Source of the DNA: JAFGIN01 sp050301235
GTDB taxonomy: Bacteria; Fibrobacterota; Chitinivibrionia; Chitinivibrionales; Chitinispirillaceae
Reading direction: 5' to 3'
DNA length: 42,600 nt
Assembly (NCBI GenBank): GCA_050301235.1
Contig: JBNKZD010000235.1
Coordinates: 1-42,600 of the forward strand
How positions within the stretch are numbered: position 1 is the stretch's first letter; the number at the start of each line of letters is the position of its first letter. Positions 15,039-24,073 of the stretch are shown piece by piece. The notes beneath the pieces are model-generated. The model worked only from the letters and a program-made list of their open reading frames with translations, had not been told where the DNA came from and made no database searches. Made by a program: the position numbers and the translations under genes.

Positions 15039-18000
15039 ATGAGAAAAGAAGTTTTTGCGGGACGTTTGAATCTCAAACGACTATTTAAAGAGTTCTTCAG
15101 TTCAATAATCGAGGATTCAAAAGATACTCGGTCCTTTTTATCTTTTGGAAAACAACAACGGGAACAGGAACCAGTAACTTCAAAGATGTTGCTTTTTACT
15201 GGCGAAAACGGGTTGGGTAAGTCTTCGGCAATCAAACAATGCATAAAAACTGCACAGAATATTGCATCAGAAACAAAGAAAAGTGTAAAAGTGATTTATC
15301 TGGATCTTGAAGAGTGGTATCAGCGCAAGGGTACACTTCCACTCACCCCGAAGGAGTTCATGGCTGTTCTTATTGAGATAGTCACAGAAAGGGAGTTGGG
15401 GTTAGCACCGTATTTCACCAGATATCAGGATCTTGTTTCCAGAATAGAAAAGCTCTCAGAGTATGAAAAGGATATCATTCTTGATGAGTGGCCACGGGAG
15501 TTGTTCCTTGAACCGGTTTCCTTTGATGAAGCGGACATTCATAAAAGCTGTGAAGAATGGGTGCGCAAAAAACAATCAAAACAGGATCTGGAGCTTCTGG
15601 AAAAAGCAGATCTCAAGGCAACAGAGTTGCTCTCAAATGGTTTTTCTGATGCATCGATGGAATATCCGGTAATCTTCGTGATTGATAGTTTCGAATTATT
15701 AAACAATGATATTGAAAAATGGTTCAGGCTGGAACTGCTCCGACGTCTTCATGAACAGAAAAATCGTCTGATGACAATTATCTCTGGAAACAGCAATTTT
15801 GCTCGCGGGTTCCGAAGTACTTTCTCTGAAGAGACCTGTTTTACATTCAATTTCCATGATCTGACACTATCAACGTTTGATATTTCATATGTTTCTCAAA
15901 AACTTTTTCTGAACCTGGCAGATGAAGATGTCAAAATGATTGAGAGCTATTCTGCCGGAATACCAGTTATCGTTCAGGATATAAGTGATTATATTGAGAA
16001 GAAAAAACCACTTGACAAAATTATCAGAGATGTGCATTCTGAAATCGGGGACGTTGATTCCCTTACAAGTGAGATGGTCCAGAGATTAATCTCGCTGATC
16101 GAAAATACCAATGCCAAAGAACGCATTTTTCACCTGAGCATGTGTAATCAATTCACACCGGCGCTTCTGGCAAAATTGTGGAATATATCATTCTCTGATG
16201 TTAACAATACGATTAATGAGCTCTCGGAGGCTTTTTCTTTTGTTAAAAACCGACGGGTGCATACAATGGTACGATCCTGTATTCGTTCTTTCCTGCTTCA
16301 GGAATCTGCGCTTGGGAGTGAATCCGCATTTAACGATTTTTTCAATACATTCTCGTCGATAAGTTCTGAATATTATGATGATCAGCTTCTCCAGCTGTGT
16401 CTTGCGATCCCATCACTGCAAAAAAGATATCAGGATGACCGTTATTGCAGTATTCTCATCGGAAAGTTTATCTGTAAACTGTGGACATCACCCGATGAAG
16501 CATTCTCTTTACTGCCGGGTTTTTATCTTGAGATGATTCATTATAACGAGAAGTGTGCGATAGATCTTTTATGGCAGATGGAGGAGTTCAGACCAATCCT
16601 TTCAACTGTTAATCAGGATACACTCGATATGCTGGAACAGGGTATCTATCTGAATACACCTTCAATGTTCCGGAACAGAATCGCTGTTGACAGTAAGGAG
16701 CAGGATCTGCTTACCTATCTCACGGATTGCAGTGGTTCGTTCAGTGATGAACGTAAGGCACTTCTCAATAGCAGTGCCGGACGAATTGCGTTCAGGATGA
16801 ATGATCTCAGGGAAGCTCTTCTTCTCTTTAAACGGGCCTTATCGCAAGTTGCCAATGTCGACAATATAAGAAATATTATTTTTGAAGATTTTCTGATGCT
16901 TGGTTATGCCTTTCTTTCCAATTCGGATCCACAATCTGCAGTTGATGCATTCTCGCATGCTGTGAAAGTGCGGCCGGAAAGCTTTCTTCCATGGTTCGAT
17001 ATGGGTAATGCATTTATTAGAATGGAACAATACGATAAAGCGGTTGAAGCGTTAAACAAGGCTGTTGAGATTAACCCCGATTATCAGGAAGCATGGCATA
17101 GTCTGGGAACCTGCAACAATCAACTGGGTAATTATCATGATGCTGTTGTTTCTTTTGGGAAAGCGATAGAAAAGGGTCCGCAAAGTGCAGAATTATGGTT
17201 CGAAATAGCTGATGCGTACCGGAGTCTGCAACAACATGAAGATGCGGTAAAATCCTATAGCAAAGTTGTATCTATAGATCCCTCGAATGCGCAGGCCTGG
17301 TATCTGATGGGTAAATCAAACTCTGCGCTGGAAATTTCGCAGGAGGCAGTAATTTCCTATCAGAATGCTATCGAGATCCGTGAAGACTTTTTTGAGGCAC
17401 TCGAAGCACTTGGGCTCGAGTATTTCTCGATGAAACAGTATGCGGATGCTGCAGAGACACTTCAGAAAGCAGAGGTGTATCAACCCGAAAATGCAAAACT
17501 GCTTTTCAATATTGCACAAGCCTGGTATAAGGCTGAAAAATATGAAGAAGCAATACGGGTTGGAATAAAAGCCGTTGAGCACGACCCTCTCGAAGCTGAA
17601 GCTAACATTGTGGTCGGTAAATCATATACTGCCATGAGTAATTTTCAGGATGCACTTAAAGCATTTATGAAAGCGGCAGAAATTGAACCATTCAATGCGG
17701 AAACCTGGAATGATATTGGTGACAGCTATTACGCTCAGAGTCATTATTCTGAAGCAATCACCGCGTTTAAAAAGGCGGTGGAAGTTGATCCGAATCATAA
17801 AGGAACATGGCACAGTATCGGACTTGCATATCAAATCCAGGAAGAGTATGTTTCTGCAATTGATGCATTTAAAAATGCGCTTGCGATCGAACCGGAGAAT
17901 GCAGAATCATGGTTCCAGAAAGGGCGTGTTCACATGGTTCTGGAACAATACGATGAAGCAATCGAGGCTTTTACCAAAACCACAGTGTTAACACCTGATT

Positions 18001-19244
18001 CCCATGATGCCTGGTATAAAAAAGGACTATCTTTCGCAAAGAAGCAGGTTTACGATAAGGCTATTGAATCTTTTGTAAAAGCTGCAGAGCTGTGGCGTTC
18101 TGATGCTGATATCTGGTACAATCTCGGTTTATCGTATGCAGCACTGCACTTTCATGAATCCGCAGTCAAGTCCTTTGAAGAAGCTGTCGCACTGGCTCCA
18201 TCACGGTATGATCTCTATCATGACCTTGGAGTTTCATTCAAAGAGCTGGCCAGATTTGAGGATGCGATTTCGGCTTTCACCAAAGCTCTTGAAATCGAAT
18301 CTGATAAGATCGAGTCTGTTACCGCTGTTGCCGAATGTTACTACCATCTTGGTAAATTTGAAGAGGCAAAACCAGGTTTTATCAAAGTTGCAGAGATTTC
18401 TCCGGAAAACACCGACAATCTGTATTTTCTCGCTCTGACCTGCCATGCGCTGGGGGAGTTTGAGAATGCGATCCAGTATTATTCAACAATTACCAGCATC
18501 AAACCAGAATTTACTGAAGCATGGTTCAATACTGCTGTGGCTTATCATGCGCTGGGGGATTACCCTCGAGCAATTGATGTTTATGTTCAAATTGTCGACA
18601 GGGAACCGGAGCATGGTAATGCCTGGTATAATTTAGGTACTGCGTATCATGCAATAAACGAGCTCGAGCATGCAATTGTTTCCTATCGTGAAGCATCACG
18701 GATCAATCCCGAAAAACCGGATGTGTGGTTTCAAATGGGAATAGCCTATCATACCCGTGAACAATACGGTGAAGCAATCCAGGCATATCGTAAGGTTGTC
18801 AATATTGATAAAGCTCATGTTGATGCATGGTTTAATCTTGGTACCGCTTGTCTGGTGTGGAATAACTATGATGATGCGATCTCATCATTTAAAAAAGTAA
18901 TCGAAATACAGCATGATCATTTTGGTGCGTTGAGCAACATTGCGATGGCAGCATTTGAAGCCACAGATTATAAATCTTCTGTCGAAAATGCCGAAAAAGC
19001 AATAGCATTAAAACCTGATGAGACCTGGATTAATGCATATCTGGTTGCGTCGTATGTGATGATTGGCAATAATACACTTGCAGGTGAACGTCTTGCGACA
19101 CTGAAATCCTTTGATGCTAACGGTCAGGATCTCGAGCAGACTCGCGTGCTGCTTAAAAAAACGATCGCTAAAAAGCCCGGCAGCAGCGATGCTGAGAATT
19201 TCCTGAAGAGTCTTGATGAAATTCAGAGTGTTACAAATACCTGA
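15039..19244 (+). CDS. STAND-like ATPase with about 22 tetratricopeptide repeats
   Basis: This is a 1401-residue cytoplasmic protein. After about 50 residues comes a P-loop NTPase domain with Walker A GENGLGKSS (55-63) and Walker B VIFVIDSFE (211-219). A GIP motif follows at 307-309 (YSAGIPVIVQDISDYI), which matches the GxP motif of STAND ATPases. A probable winged-helix segment (about 345-420) and an alpha-helical linker lead into a regular array of 34-residue TPRs from about 610 to 1370, roughly 22 units of the form AWxxxGxAYxxxxxYxxAIxxFxxAIEIxP. STAND proteins are ligand-triggered oligomeric switches used in signalling and immunity, with the repeats acting as sensor. No effector domain is visible at the N-terminus. 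The ATG is preceded by AAGGG at 7 bp. The gene stands alone between polA and a decayed region. Confidence 0.8.
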   Translation: MRKEVFAGRLNLKRLFKEFFSSIIEDSKDTRSFLSFGKQQREQEPVTSKMLLFTGENGLGKSSAIKQCIKTAQNIASETKKSVKVIYLDLEEWYQRKGTLPLTPKEFMAVLIEIVTERELGLAPYFTRYQDLVSRIEKLSEYEKDIILDEWPRELFLEPVSFDEADIHKSCEEWVRKKQSKQDLELLEKADLKATELLSNGFSDASMEYPVIFVIDSFELLNNDIEKWFRLELLRRLHEQKNRLMTIISGNSNFARGFRSTFSEETCFTFNFHDLTLSTFDISYVSQKLFLNLADEDVKMIESYSAGIPVIVQDISDYIEKKKPLDKIIRDVHSEIGDVDSLTSEMVQRLISLIENTNAKERIFHLSMCNQFTPALLAKLWNISFSDVNNTINELSEAFSFVKNRRVHTMVRSCIRSFLLQESALGSESAFNDFFNTFSSISSEYYDDQLLQLCLAIPSLQKRYQDDRYCSILIGKFICKLWTSPDEAFSLLPGFYLEMIHYNEKCAIDLLWQMEEFRPILSTVNQDTLDMLEQGIYLNTPSMFRNRIAVDSKEQDLLTYLTDCSGSFSDERKALLNSSAGRIAFRMNDLREALLLFKRALSQVANVDNIRNIIFEDFLMLGYAFLSNSDPQSAVDAFSHAVKVRPESFLPWFDMGNAFIRMEQYDKAVEALNKAVEINPDYQEAWHSLGTCNNQLGNYHDAVVSFGKAIEKGPQSAELWFEIADAYRSLQQHEDAVKSYSKVVSIDPSNAQAWYLMGKSNSALEISQEAVISYQNAIEIREDFFEALEALGLEYFSMKQYADAAETLQKAEVYQPENAKLLFNIAQAWYKAEKYEEAIRVGIKAVEHDPLEAEANIVVGKSYTAMSNFQDALKAFMKAAEIEPFNAETWNDIGDSYYAQSHYSEAITAFKKAVEVDPNHKGTWHSIGLAYQIQEEYVSAIDAFKNALAIEPENAESWFQKGRVHMVLEQYDEAIEAFTKTTVLTPDSHDAWYKKGLSFAKKQVYDKAIESFVKAAELWRSDADIWYNLGLSYAALHFHESAVKSFEEAVALAPSRYDLYHDLGVSFKELARFEDAISAFTKALEIESDKIESVTAVAECYYHLGKFEEAKPGFIKVAEISPENTDNLYFLALTCHALGEFENAIQYYSTITSIKPEFTEAWFNTAVAYHALGDYPRAIDVYVQIVDREPEHGNAWYNLGTAYHAINELEHAIVSYREASRINPEKPDVWFQMGIAYHTREQYGEAIQAYRKVVNIDKAHVDAWFNLGTACLVWNNYDDAISSFKKVIEIQHDHFGALSNIAMAAFEATDYKSSVENAEKAIALKPDETWINAYLVASYVMIGNNTLAGERLATLKSFDANGQDLEQTRVLLKKTIAKKPGSSDAENFLKSLDEIQSVTNT

Positions 19245-19309
19245 TCTTCATGCAGTGAGTTGAAAACGCGTGTATTCATGTAAAGAAGCATTCTTTGCAG
19301 ATGTTTCTT

Positions 19310-19501
19310 TCATGATGCTGCTACATCGTTTCCGGATTTTGTTTTCAGATTCTTCTGCTCTTTTTTTTTCTTACATTCCGGACATATCGCGCCCTTATAG
19401 CTAGGTTCATGTGGTGGCACCTTCAGGGCACGGTACCAGAACCCATTAATCTCAATTTTCCCGCAAATCACGCACAAATCCCTAGCTGTTTCAGTTTTCA
19501 T
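19310..19501 (-). CDS. Small zinc-ribbon protein
   Basis: This 63-residue protein has two Cys pairs, LCVICGK (Cys 10 and 13) and AICPECKKKK (Cys 39 and 42). They are spaced as in a four-cysteine zinc ribbon and followed by a Lys-rich tail. The start is well supported by AAAGGA about 7 bases before the ATG. There is no transmembrane segment. The function is unknown; nucleic-acid or protein binding would be usual for this size. It converges with the STAND-TPR gene (65-bp gap), in which an imperfect AAAGAA/TTCTTT hairpin may terminate one or both transcripts. Confidence 0.65.
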   Translation of the reverse strand: MKTETARDLCVICGKIEINGFWYRALKVPPHEPSYKGAICPECKKKKEQKNLKTKSGNDVAAS

Positions 19502-19652
19502 AGAATTATCCTTTGTTGTTTGGGCTAACGGGTGGTATCTGGTTTATACTTCAAAGGATGTGCCAGTTGGGCAGTTGGCGGAAGGCGGAGGGTAGTAAGA
19601 CGGTGTTTATTGGGCATTCCCATCGGGTCGACTCTTCGACAGGCTTCACTAA

Positions 19653-20054
19653 ATTCCAGTATTACCAGCCATTAATATTGGGTATGGAATTAAATTTGGG
19701 AGAAATAAAAGATCTGCCAATAAAGTTATTTATAAACTTCCAGCAAAAATATCCTTTCTGCACGATCTTGACAGCATCAGTTTTGTAATTACGGATCCCC
19801 AATATCTTGTTACACCAAAAAACAATAGAGATACAACGAATCCACTCTATAAAGCGATTAGAGCAAATATTTTCGAGAGGTTACAGACCTACTCCTTAGA
19901 TTTTCAAGAATTGTCGGAAAAATACTATAGACAAATAACTTTTGCTTTTAATAATCTTGCTTATAAAAACAATGGCGTTTTAGACGGCCTGCCTTATGCC
20001 GTATGGGAAATCTGCAAAGACAATAGGATTAATCATTTTGCTGTTTTATTATGA
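19653..20054 (+). pseudogene. Start-less 133-codon coding-like frame, gene remnant
   Basis: The frame is open from just after a TAA at 19650 to the TGA ending at 20054 and has no ATG, GTG or TTG codon suitable as a start. Its translation is protein-like in composition and hydrophobic pattern, for example INIGYGIKFGRNK, LPAKISFLHDLDSISFVITD, DTTNPLYKAIRANIFERL and GLPYAVWEICKDNRINHF. I do not recognise the family. The upstream 150 bp (19502-19652) carries no matching N-terminal part, so the 5' end has been lost or replaced. It probably derives from a horizontally acquired gene that is now decaying. An unusual ATT start cannot be excluded. Confidence 0.5.
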
Positions 20055-20209
20055 TTGCTGTTAAGAACGGTTCATCTTTCATAGACGATGTTCAAAATTA
20101 TACAAAAAATAACATAACCGGAAAATGTAGAAAAAAAAACCCATTGGGACAATGTTGCAGGAATGTTTTTATTCAGGAAATTGGTAAGTACTATTCACCC
20201 AGTCGCTAA
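20051..20209 (+). CDS. Possible 52-residue ORF overlapping the remnant's stop
   Basis: An ATG at 20051 overlaps the preceding TGA (ATGA) and opens a 52-codon frame: starts MIAVKNGSSF, contains a CRKKNPLGQCC stretch, ends YYSPSR. It may be translationally coupled, or may be the frameshifted C-terminal continuation of the same decayed gene. No family is recognised and the coding status is uncertain. Confidence 0.3.
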   Translation: MIAVKNGSSFIDDVQNYTKNNITGKCRKKNPLGQCCRNVFIQEIGKYYSPSR

Positions 20210-20342
20210 TCAACCGGGACAGTCTGGCGCGTGTCGTGAGTATATAAATCCCGCATCATGTAAAATCTCGCATTTTGCATTGTTGTATCAGAAAACTACA
20301 ATTTGACATAAGGTACTGATTTTTAATTGCAACATACTTATT

Positions 20343-20396
20343 CTTGCTGACCGCTAACCGGTGCATTCTGACCGCTTTGGCGCATGCTGCAATGAA
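20343..20396. repeat. Two-copy 21-bp repeat trace, IS21-end-like
   Basis: CTGACCGCT followed by GGTGCATT or GGCGCATG occurs at 20347 and again at 20368, a 21-bp step. Arrays of CTGACCGCTTTGGCGCA-type repeats are another common form of IS21-like element ends. Only two copies survive, and no transposase gene is nearby. Palindromic GGCACGTGCC lies further on near 20478. The whole 19502-20518 stretch otherwise shows only the two remnants listed separately. Confidence 0.4.
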
Positions 20397-20518
20397 ACTA
20401 ATTTTTGGTTGCCGGCTTCGCTGCGCTAGGCTCTCTGCGTTTAATATTTGCAACTGGTAAAGTGCCACGGCCTGAAGGCACGTGCCACACCAGTTTCTTT
20501 AAATTTTAAAAAAAGAAC

Positions 20519-21610
20519 TTAATCAATATACCCCTTAACTTTCAACATCTCTGCCGAAAGAATACAGCCACCTGCCGCCCCGCGTACTGTGTTGTGATGT
20601 AAACCGACGAAACGGTAGTCAAACACATTGCATGGGCGGAGTCTGCCCACGATGACGGTCATTCCGTTGCCGGTGTCCCGATCTTTTCTCGGTTGCGGAC
20701 GATTTGGTTCATCACGGTATTCGAGTGGAGGAACCGGTGCTGATGGCAGGTTGAGTTCCTGTGGCAGCGCTTTAAAGTTCCGCCAGATCGAGATAATTTC
20801 GCTTTCGGATGATGGTTTTTTACCTGCAAATTTTAGACTGACACATGCAGTATGCCCATCGATGACAGGTACTCTGTTGCAATGCGCAGTTATAAGCGGG
20901 CCCGCAGATGGAATAATTTTGCCATCGGTAACGGATCCAAGAATTTTCAATGGTTCAATTTCCGATTTCTCTTCTTCACCTTTAATAAACGGAATAATGT
21001 TATCTATCATGTCAAATGCTGATGGACCGGGATATCCGGCACCGGAAAGTGCCTGAAGAGTGGTCACCATCATTTTACTTACATTGTACCCTGCCTGCAT
21101 GAGTGCATAAATCGGGGTCATATAACTCTGGATACTGCAATTTGATTTGACGACGATACAACCGCTTGACCATCCGTAATGCCTGCGCTGCGAAGGTATG
21201 ATGTCGAGGTGGTCACTGTTGATTTCAGGCAGCACCATGGGTACATCGGGGGTATGACGGTGTGCAGAATTGTTTGATACAACTGCAAACCCTTTGGCTG
21301 CATAGGCCATTTCGAGTGCTGCGACTTCGTTTTTATCCATATCCACAGCAGAGAATACAAGTTTACATTTACCTGATGCCTGATCGACAATATTTGCATC
21401 ATGAACAACCTGTGAACCAATTGATTCCGGTACAGGTATCGACATGTGCCATCTGCCGGCAACTGTATTACTGTATTTTTTACCTGCCGATGTGGGGGAG
21501 GCTGCGAGCCAGGTTATTTCAAACCAGGGATGATTTTGAAGCAGTCTGATATAATTCTGACCTACGACACCGGTTGCTCCAAGAATACCTACGGGAATTT
21601 TTGCTGACAT
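20519..21610 (-). CDS. asd: Aspartate-semialdehyde dehydrogenase, archaeal/fungal type
   Basis: This enzyme reduces aspartyl phosphate to aspartate semialdehyde with NADPH, the branch point to lysine/diaminopimelate, threonine and methionine. The protein has 363 residues. The Rossmann loop is VGILGATGVVGQNYIRLL. The catalytic Cys lies in VVKSNCSIQSYMTPIY (near residue 158). The substrate-binding ITAHCNRVPVIDGHTACVSL includes the conserved Arg and His. The C-terminal RGAAGGCILSAEML motif is present. The SNCSIQ form and the long C-terminal half are those of the archaeal/fungal Asd class, not the E. coli class. AAAGGAG 8 bases before the ATG fixes the start. It appears monocistronic, with a structured leader upstream. 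Confidence 0.93.
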   Translation of the reverse strand: MSAKIPVGILGATGVVGQNYIRLLQNHPWFEITWLAASPTSAGKKYSNTVAGRWHMSIPVPESIGSQVVHDANIVDQASGKCKLVFSAVDMDKNEVAALEMAYAAKGFAVVSNNSAHRHTPDVPMVLPEINSDHLDIIPSQRRHYGWSSGCIVVKSNCSIQSYMTPIYALMQAGYNVSKMMVTTLQALSGAGYPGPSAFDMIDNIIPFIKGEEEKSEIEPLKILGSVTDGKIIPSAGPLITAHCNRVPVIDGHTACVSLKFAGKKPSSESEIISIWRNFKALPQELNLPSAPVPPLEYRDEPNRPQPRKDRDTGNGMTVIVGRLRPCNVFDYRFVGLHHNTVRGAAGGCILSAEMLKVKGYID

Positions 21611-21619
21611 GAATACTCC

Positions 21620-21690
21620 TTTGTATGATCGGTTTTATACAGTTACCTGGCCCTCATTGCATTCAGCAGGCTCTCTTCTGATCATACAAA
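21620..21690 (-). promoter_or_regulatory. Inverted repeat occluding the asd ribosome binding site
   Basis: On the asd strand, TTTGTATGATC (complement of 21680-21690) can pair perfectly with GATCATACAAA (complement of 21620-21630). The second arm runs directly into the AGGAG ribosome binding site. The 49-base loop leaves room for an alternative fold. Such a stem would reduce translation when formed, so a switch or leader control is possible. No known riboswitch consensus (lysine, T-box, SAM) was recognised. Confidence 0.45.
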
Positions 21691-21692
21691 AG

Positions 21693-21723
21693 AAAAAGGC
21701 CCGCTTGATCTGCGGGCCTTTTT
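21693..21723. terminator. Intrinsic terminator, bidirectional
   Basis: The perfect stem GGCCCGC...GCGGGCC has a 7-base loop, is flanked by AAAAA on one side and TTTTT on the other, and functions in either direction by structure. It lies 5' of asd, between the far-upstream corC transcript and the asd leader hairpin. It can therefore terminate incoming transcription or act as an attenuator if the asd promoter lies upstream of it. Confidence 0.85.
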
Positions 21724-22044
21724 GATATTTTTGCTTGTCTCGACTACAATATCATAAACAACCCGCAAACATCTTAGTTGTCGGCTTTGTGGTTGTCTTT
21801 ATCGTAGTCTTTATAACGTTAGAATTTTTCATAATTTTTATGATCTGTTAATTCAAATTTTTTAGTTACAGTAATATAGTCAAAAATAAACAAATGTGCA
21901 AGGATAATATAAATACGCAGTAAACACTCAGAAAAAATATAGTCCATAAAAGAGTGCGTTACGAGAGGTTTGACCACAAATTCTGACGAAAGGAAGAATT
22001 TATTGTGGCAAACCTTTCGTATCGGGTGGGGAGTCAAAAAGATG

Positions 22045-22138
22045 AATGCCATTGATGCGAAAAAAAAGAGATTTGCGATCAATGGCATTTGGCTTTTTGC
22101 GGGGGAGGGTGCGTTGTACAACGCAAGCCCCTCTCCCC
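22045..22138. repeat. Palindromic repeat related to the 10298 element
   Basis: The arms AATGCCATTGAT (22045-22056) and ATCAATGGCATT (22078-22089) form an inverted pair with the same terminal sequence as the element at 10298-10417. They are followed by a GC-rich hairpin with the 16-bp palindrome TGCGTTGTACAACGCA (22110-22125), flanked by G- and C-runs. It lies just downstream of the corC-like gene. The remaining part of the 21724-22150 spacer is AT-rich with no convincing gene. Confidence 0.55.
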
Positions 22139-22150
22139 AAATGCTGAATG

Positions 22151-23455
22151 TTAGAAATGATCAGTCTCCGATTCCTTGTTTTCTGAAGATACCAGTTCAA
22201 TTTTAACCTTGGCTATCCGTTGATTATCCATTTTAACGATGGTAATTTTTACATTTTCAAGTTCAAGCGACGTTCCTTCCTGAGGAACATCACCGTATTC
22301 ATGATAGATCAATCCGCTCAGAGTATTGTAATAAGCATCCTTCTGTTCAAGATCAAGATGGAGCTCCTCATTTAAATCATCAAGATCGATATGTGGATCA
22401 ACAAGGTAGGTGTTTTCAGTGACTTTAATAATCTCCTGCTCCTCTTCATCATATTCATCCTGGATATCTCCAACAATCTCTTCTAAAATATCCTCCATGG
22501 TGACGACACCTGCCGTTCCACCATATTCATCAACAACAACTGCAAGGTGGATGTGCTTTTTCTTAAACTCCCTCATCAGATCATTAACTCTTTTACCAAC
22601 CGGGACATAATGTACCTTTTTCATGATTTTATTAAGGTTCCAATTTTCGCCTTCATGCTCGGAAATCCAGCTGATAATATCTTTAGCGTAGAGAATGCCA
22701 ACTATCGAATCAATTGTTTCTTTATACACCGGGATACGGCTGTGGCTCTCTTCACGGATTAATGTAAGTACTGATTCGAGATCGGTGTCGATCGACAGAG
22801 CTTTTACATCAATTCGAGGAACCATTATCTCTTCAACTGTGGTATCACCCAGATCGAAGATACTTCTGATCATCTCCCGCTCTTCTTCATCGAGCGCTTC
22901 AGAATCGTTTGTTTCGGTAATTCTGGCTTTTTCTTCATCAGTTAAAAAATCAAGCCGCTCATTATATCTGAATATCTTTAGAAATAGTTTATGCATTGAA
23001 GTGAACAGAGCTGCAAAGGGATAGAGGATCAGACTGAAAATTTTGTACAGTATAAAAACGATATTAAAAAGCGGACGGTAATGCTTTAATGCAGTAGCCC
23101 TGGGAATTTCGTGTCCTAATAGATTGAGTAGTACAAATGATATAACTACTGTAAATACAATACGATAGAGTATTGATTGGGAGGGATGCAGTTGTGATAA
23201 CAACAAGTACAGGAACACTGAAAACGATGTACTTCCAATAGTTTTTCCAATTGAAACGGTACTGCTGAGAATTGAACGGTTTTTGAAAATGTTTTCTACC
23301 TGAAGGCTATACAGTCGCTGATTGTCATCATCGGATGAAGATGTTGATTTGTCGATAGATAGAAAGATGATTTTTACACATGAAAACAGAGTTGAAACTA
23401 AAAACGAAATGATGATTCCGGTAATCAGATATGATACCGCAGGGCCACTATCCAA
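22151..23455 (-). CDS. CorC/HlyC-family (CNNM + CBS) membrane protein
   Basis: This 434-residue inner-membrane protein belongs to the family of bacterial CNNM-type magnesium transporters or efflux factors, often labelled hemolysin C. An N-terminal DUF21/CNNM domain with about four hydrophobic helices (7-30, 65-95, 95-120, 125-150) is followed by the acidic linker DEEEREMIRSIFDLGDTTVE and EIMVPRIDVKAL. Paired CBS domains (about 210-330, including SHSRIPVYKETIDSIVGIL and AVVVDEYGGTAGVVTMEDI) bind nucleotides in this family. The C-terminal CorC_HlyC domain (about 350-425) contains YNTLSGLIYHEYGDVP. It starts 14 bp after ybeY, and ybeY-corC is a conserved bacterial gene pair. Confidence 0.88.
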   Translation of the reverse strand: MDSGPAVSYLITGIIISFLVSTLFSCVKIIFLSIDKSTSSSDDDNQRLYSLQVENIFKNRSILSSTVSIGKTIGSTSFSVFLYLLLSQLHPSQSILYRIVFTVVISFVLLNLLGHEIPRATALKHYRPLFNIVFILYKIFSLILYPFAALFTSMHKLFLKIFRYNERLDFLTDEEKARITETNDSEALDEEEREMIRSIFDLGDTTVEEIMVPRIDVKALSIDTDLESVLTLIREESHSRIPVYKETIDSIVGILYAKDIISWISEHEGENWNLNKIMKKVHYVPVGKRVNDLMREFKKKHIHLAVVVDEYGGTAGVVTMEDILEEIVGDIQDEYDEEEQEIIKVTENTYLVDPHIDLDDLNEELHLDLEQKDAYYNTLSGLIYHEYGDVPQEGTSLELENVKITIVKMDNQRIAKVKIELVSSENKESETDHF

Positions 23456-23469
23456 AATTCCTCCTTGTG

Positions 23470-23892
23470 TTACTCCACATTAAAATAGTGCAGTTCCTTC
23501 TGTTCCATAACGTCCCGTTCTTTTACTGTCTGGTGGTCATATCCAATCAGATGAAAAAAACCATGAACCAGCAGTCTTTGCAGTTCATCATCATAGGAGA
23601 TCCCGAATCGACGAGCCTGCACTTTTACCCGTTGGAGAGAAATGTAGATCTCTCCAAGAAGATCGGGTTCATTAAATGGAAACGAAAGCACATCGGTTGC
23701 GTACGCTTTTTTCCGATATGTGGTGTTTAATTTTTTAATATAATAGTCTGAACAGAGAATGAAATCAGTTCTTTGATTTTTTGAAACGTTTTCTCCCTCA
23801 TAGAGTACCTTAAAAAGCGTATTCACTTTCCGCAAAGGGCAGGGGAGAGTTGTATAGTTATGGTGTACCCGTATGGGTGAACTGTTTTTCAT
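23470..23892 (-). CDS. ybeY: Endoribonuclease YbeY (rRNA maturation factor)
   Basis: This metal-dependent endoribonuclease is involved in 16S rRNA 3'-end maturation and ribosome quality control. The 140 residues are of normal length. The diagnostic metal-binding motif is HGFFHLIGYDH (about 113-123), where the family has HGxLHLxGYDH, with all three His present. Upstream, NTTYRKKAYATDVLSFPF matches the family's LNxxYRxxDxxTDVLSFP block. The start is the ATG at 23890-23892. It is the first gene of the ybeY-corC operon. phoH, often just upstream in other bacteria, is absent; the divergent gene here is the FecR-type protein. Confidence 0.93.
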   Translation of the reverse strand: MKNSSPIRVHHNYTTLPCPLRKVNTLFKVLYEGENVSKNQRTDFILCSDYYIKKLNTTYRKKAYATDVLSFPFNEPDLLGEIYISLQRVKVQARRFGISYDDELQRLLVHGFFHLIGYDHQTVKERDVMEQKELHYFNVE

Positions 23893-24003
23893 TATTCGAA
23901 ACAGATTGACTGAAATTCAGCCTTAGTTGTACAATATTTTATAAAATCTTAAAAAACGGATTACTATCTGATTCTATCATTTTATAACATTAAAATCTGG
24001 TAA

Positions 24004-24009
24004 TATAAT
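24004..24009 (+). promoter_or_regulatory. Candidate -10 box for the FecR/beta-helix operon
   Basis: A perfect TATAAT lies 65 bp upstream of the start codon in a very AT-rich divergent spacer (23893-24073). The matching -35 is weak (TTTTAT about 18 bp upstream), so this is tentative. Confidence 0.3.
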
Positions 24010-24073
24010 AAAAATTTTCTGAATATTCAATTGATATTGAGTTTTTCCTGCACTTAATGATATCGGAGTTGTT

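Noticed and set aside
21819..22121. Possible 100-codon minus-strand ORF between asd and corC
   Set aside because: It runs through the palindromic repeat, has no ribosome binding site and no protein-like features.
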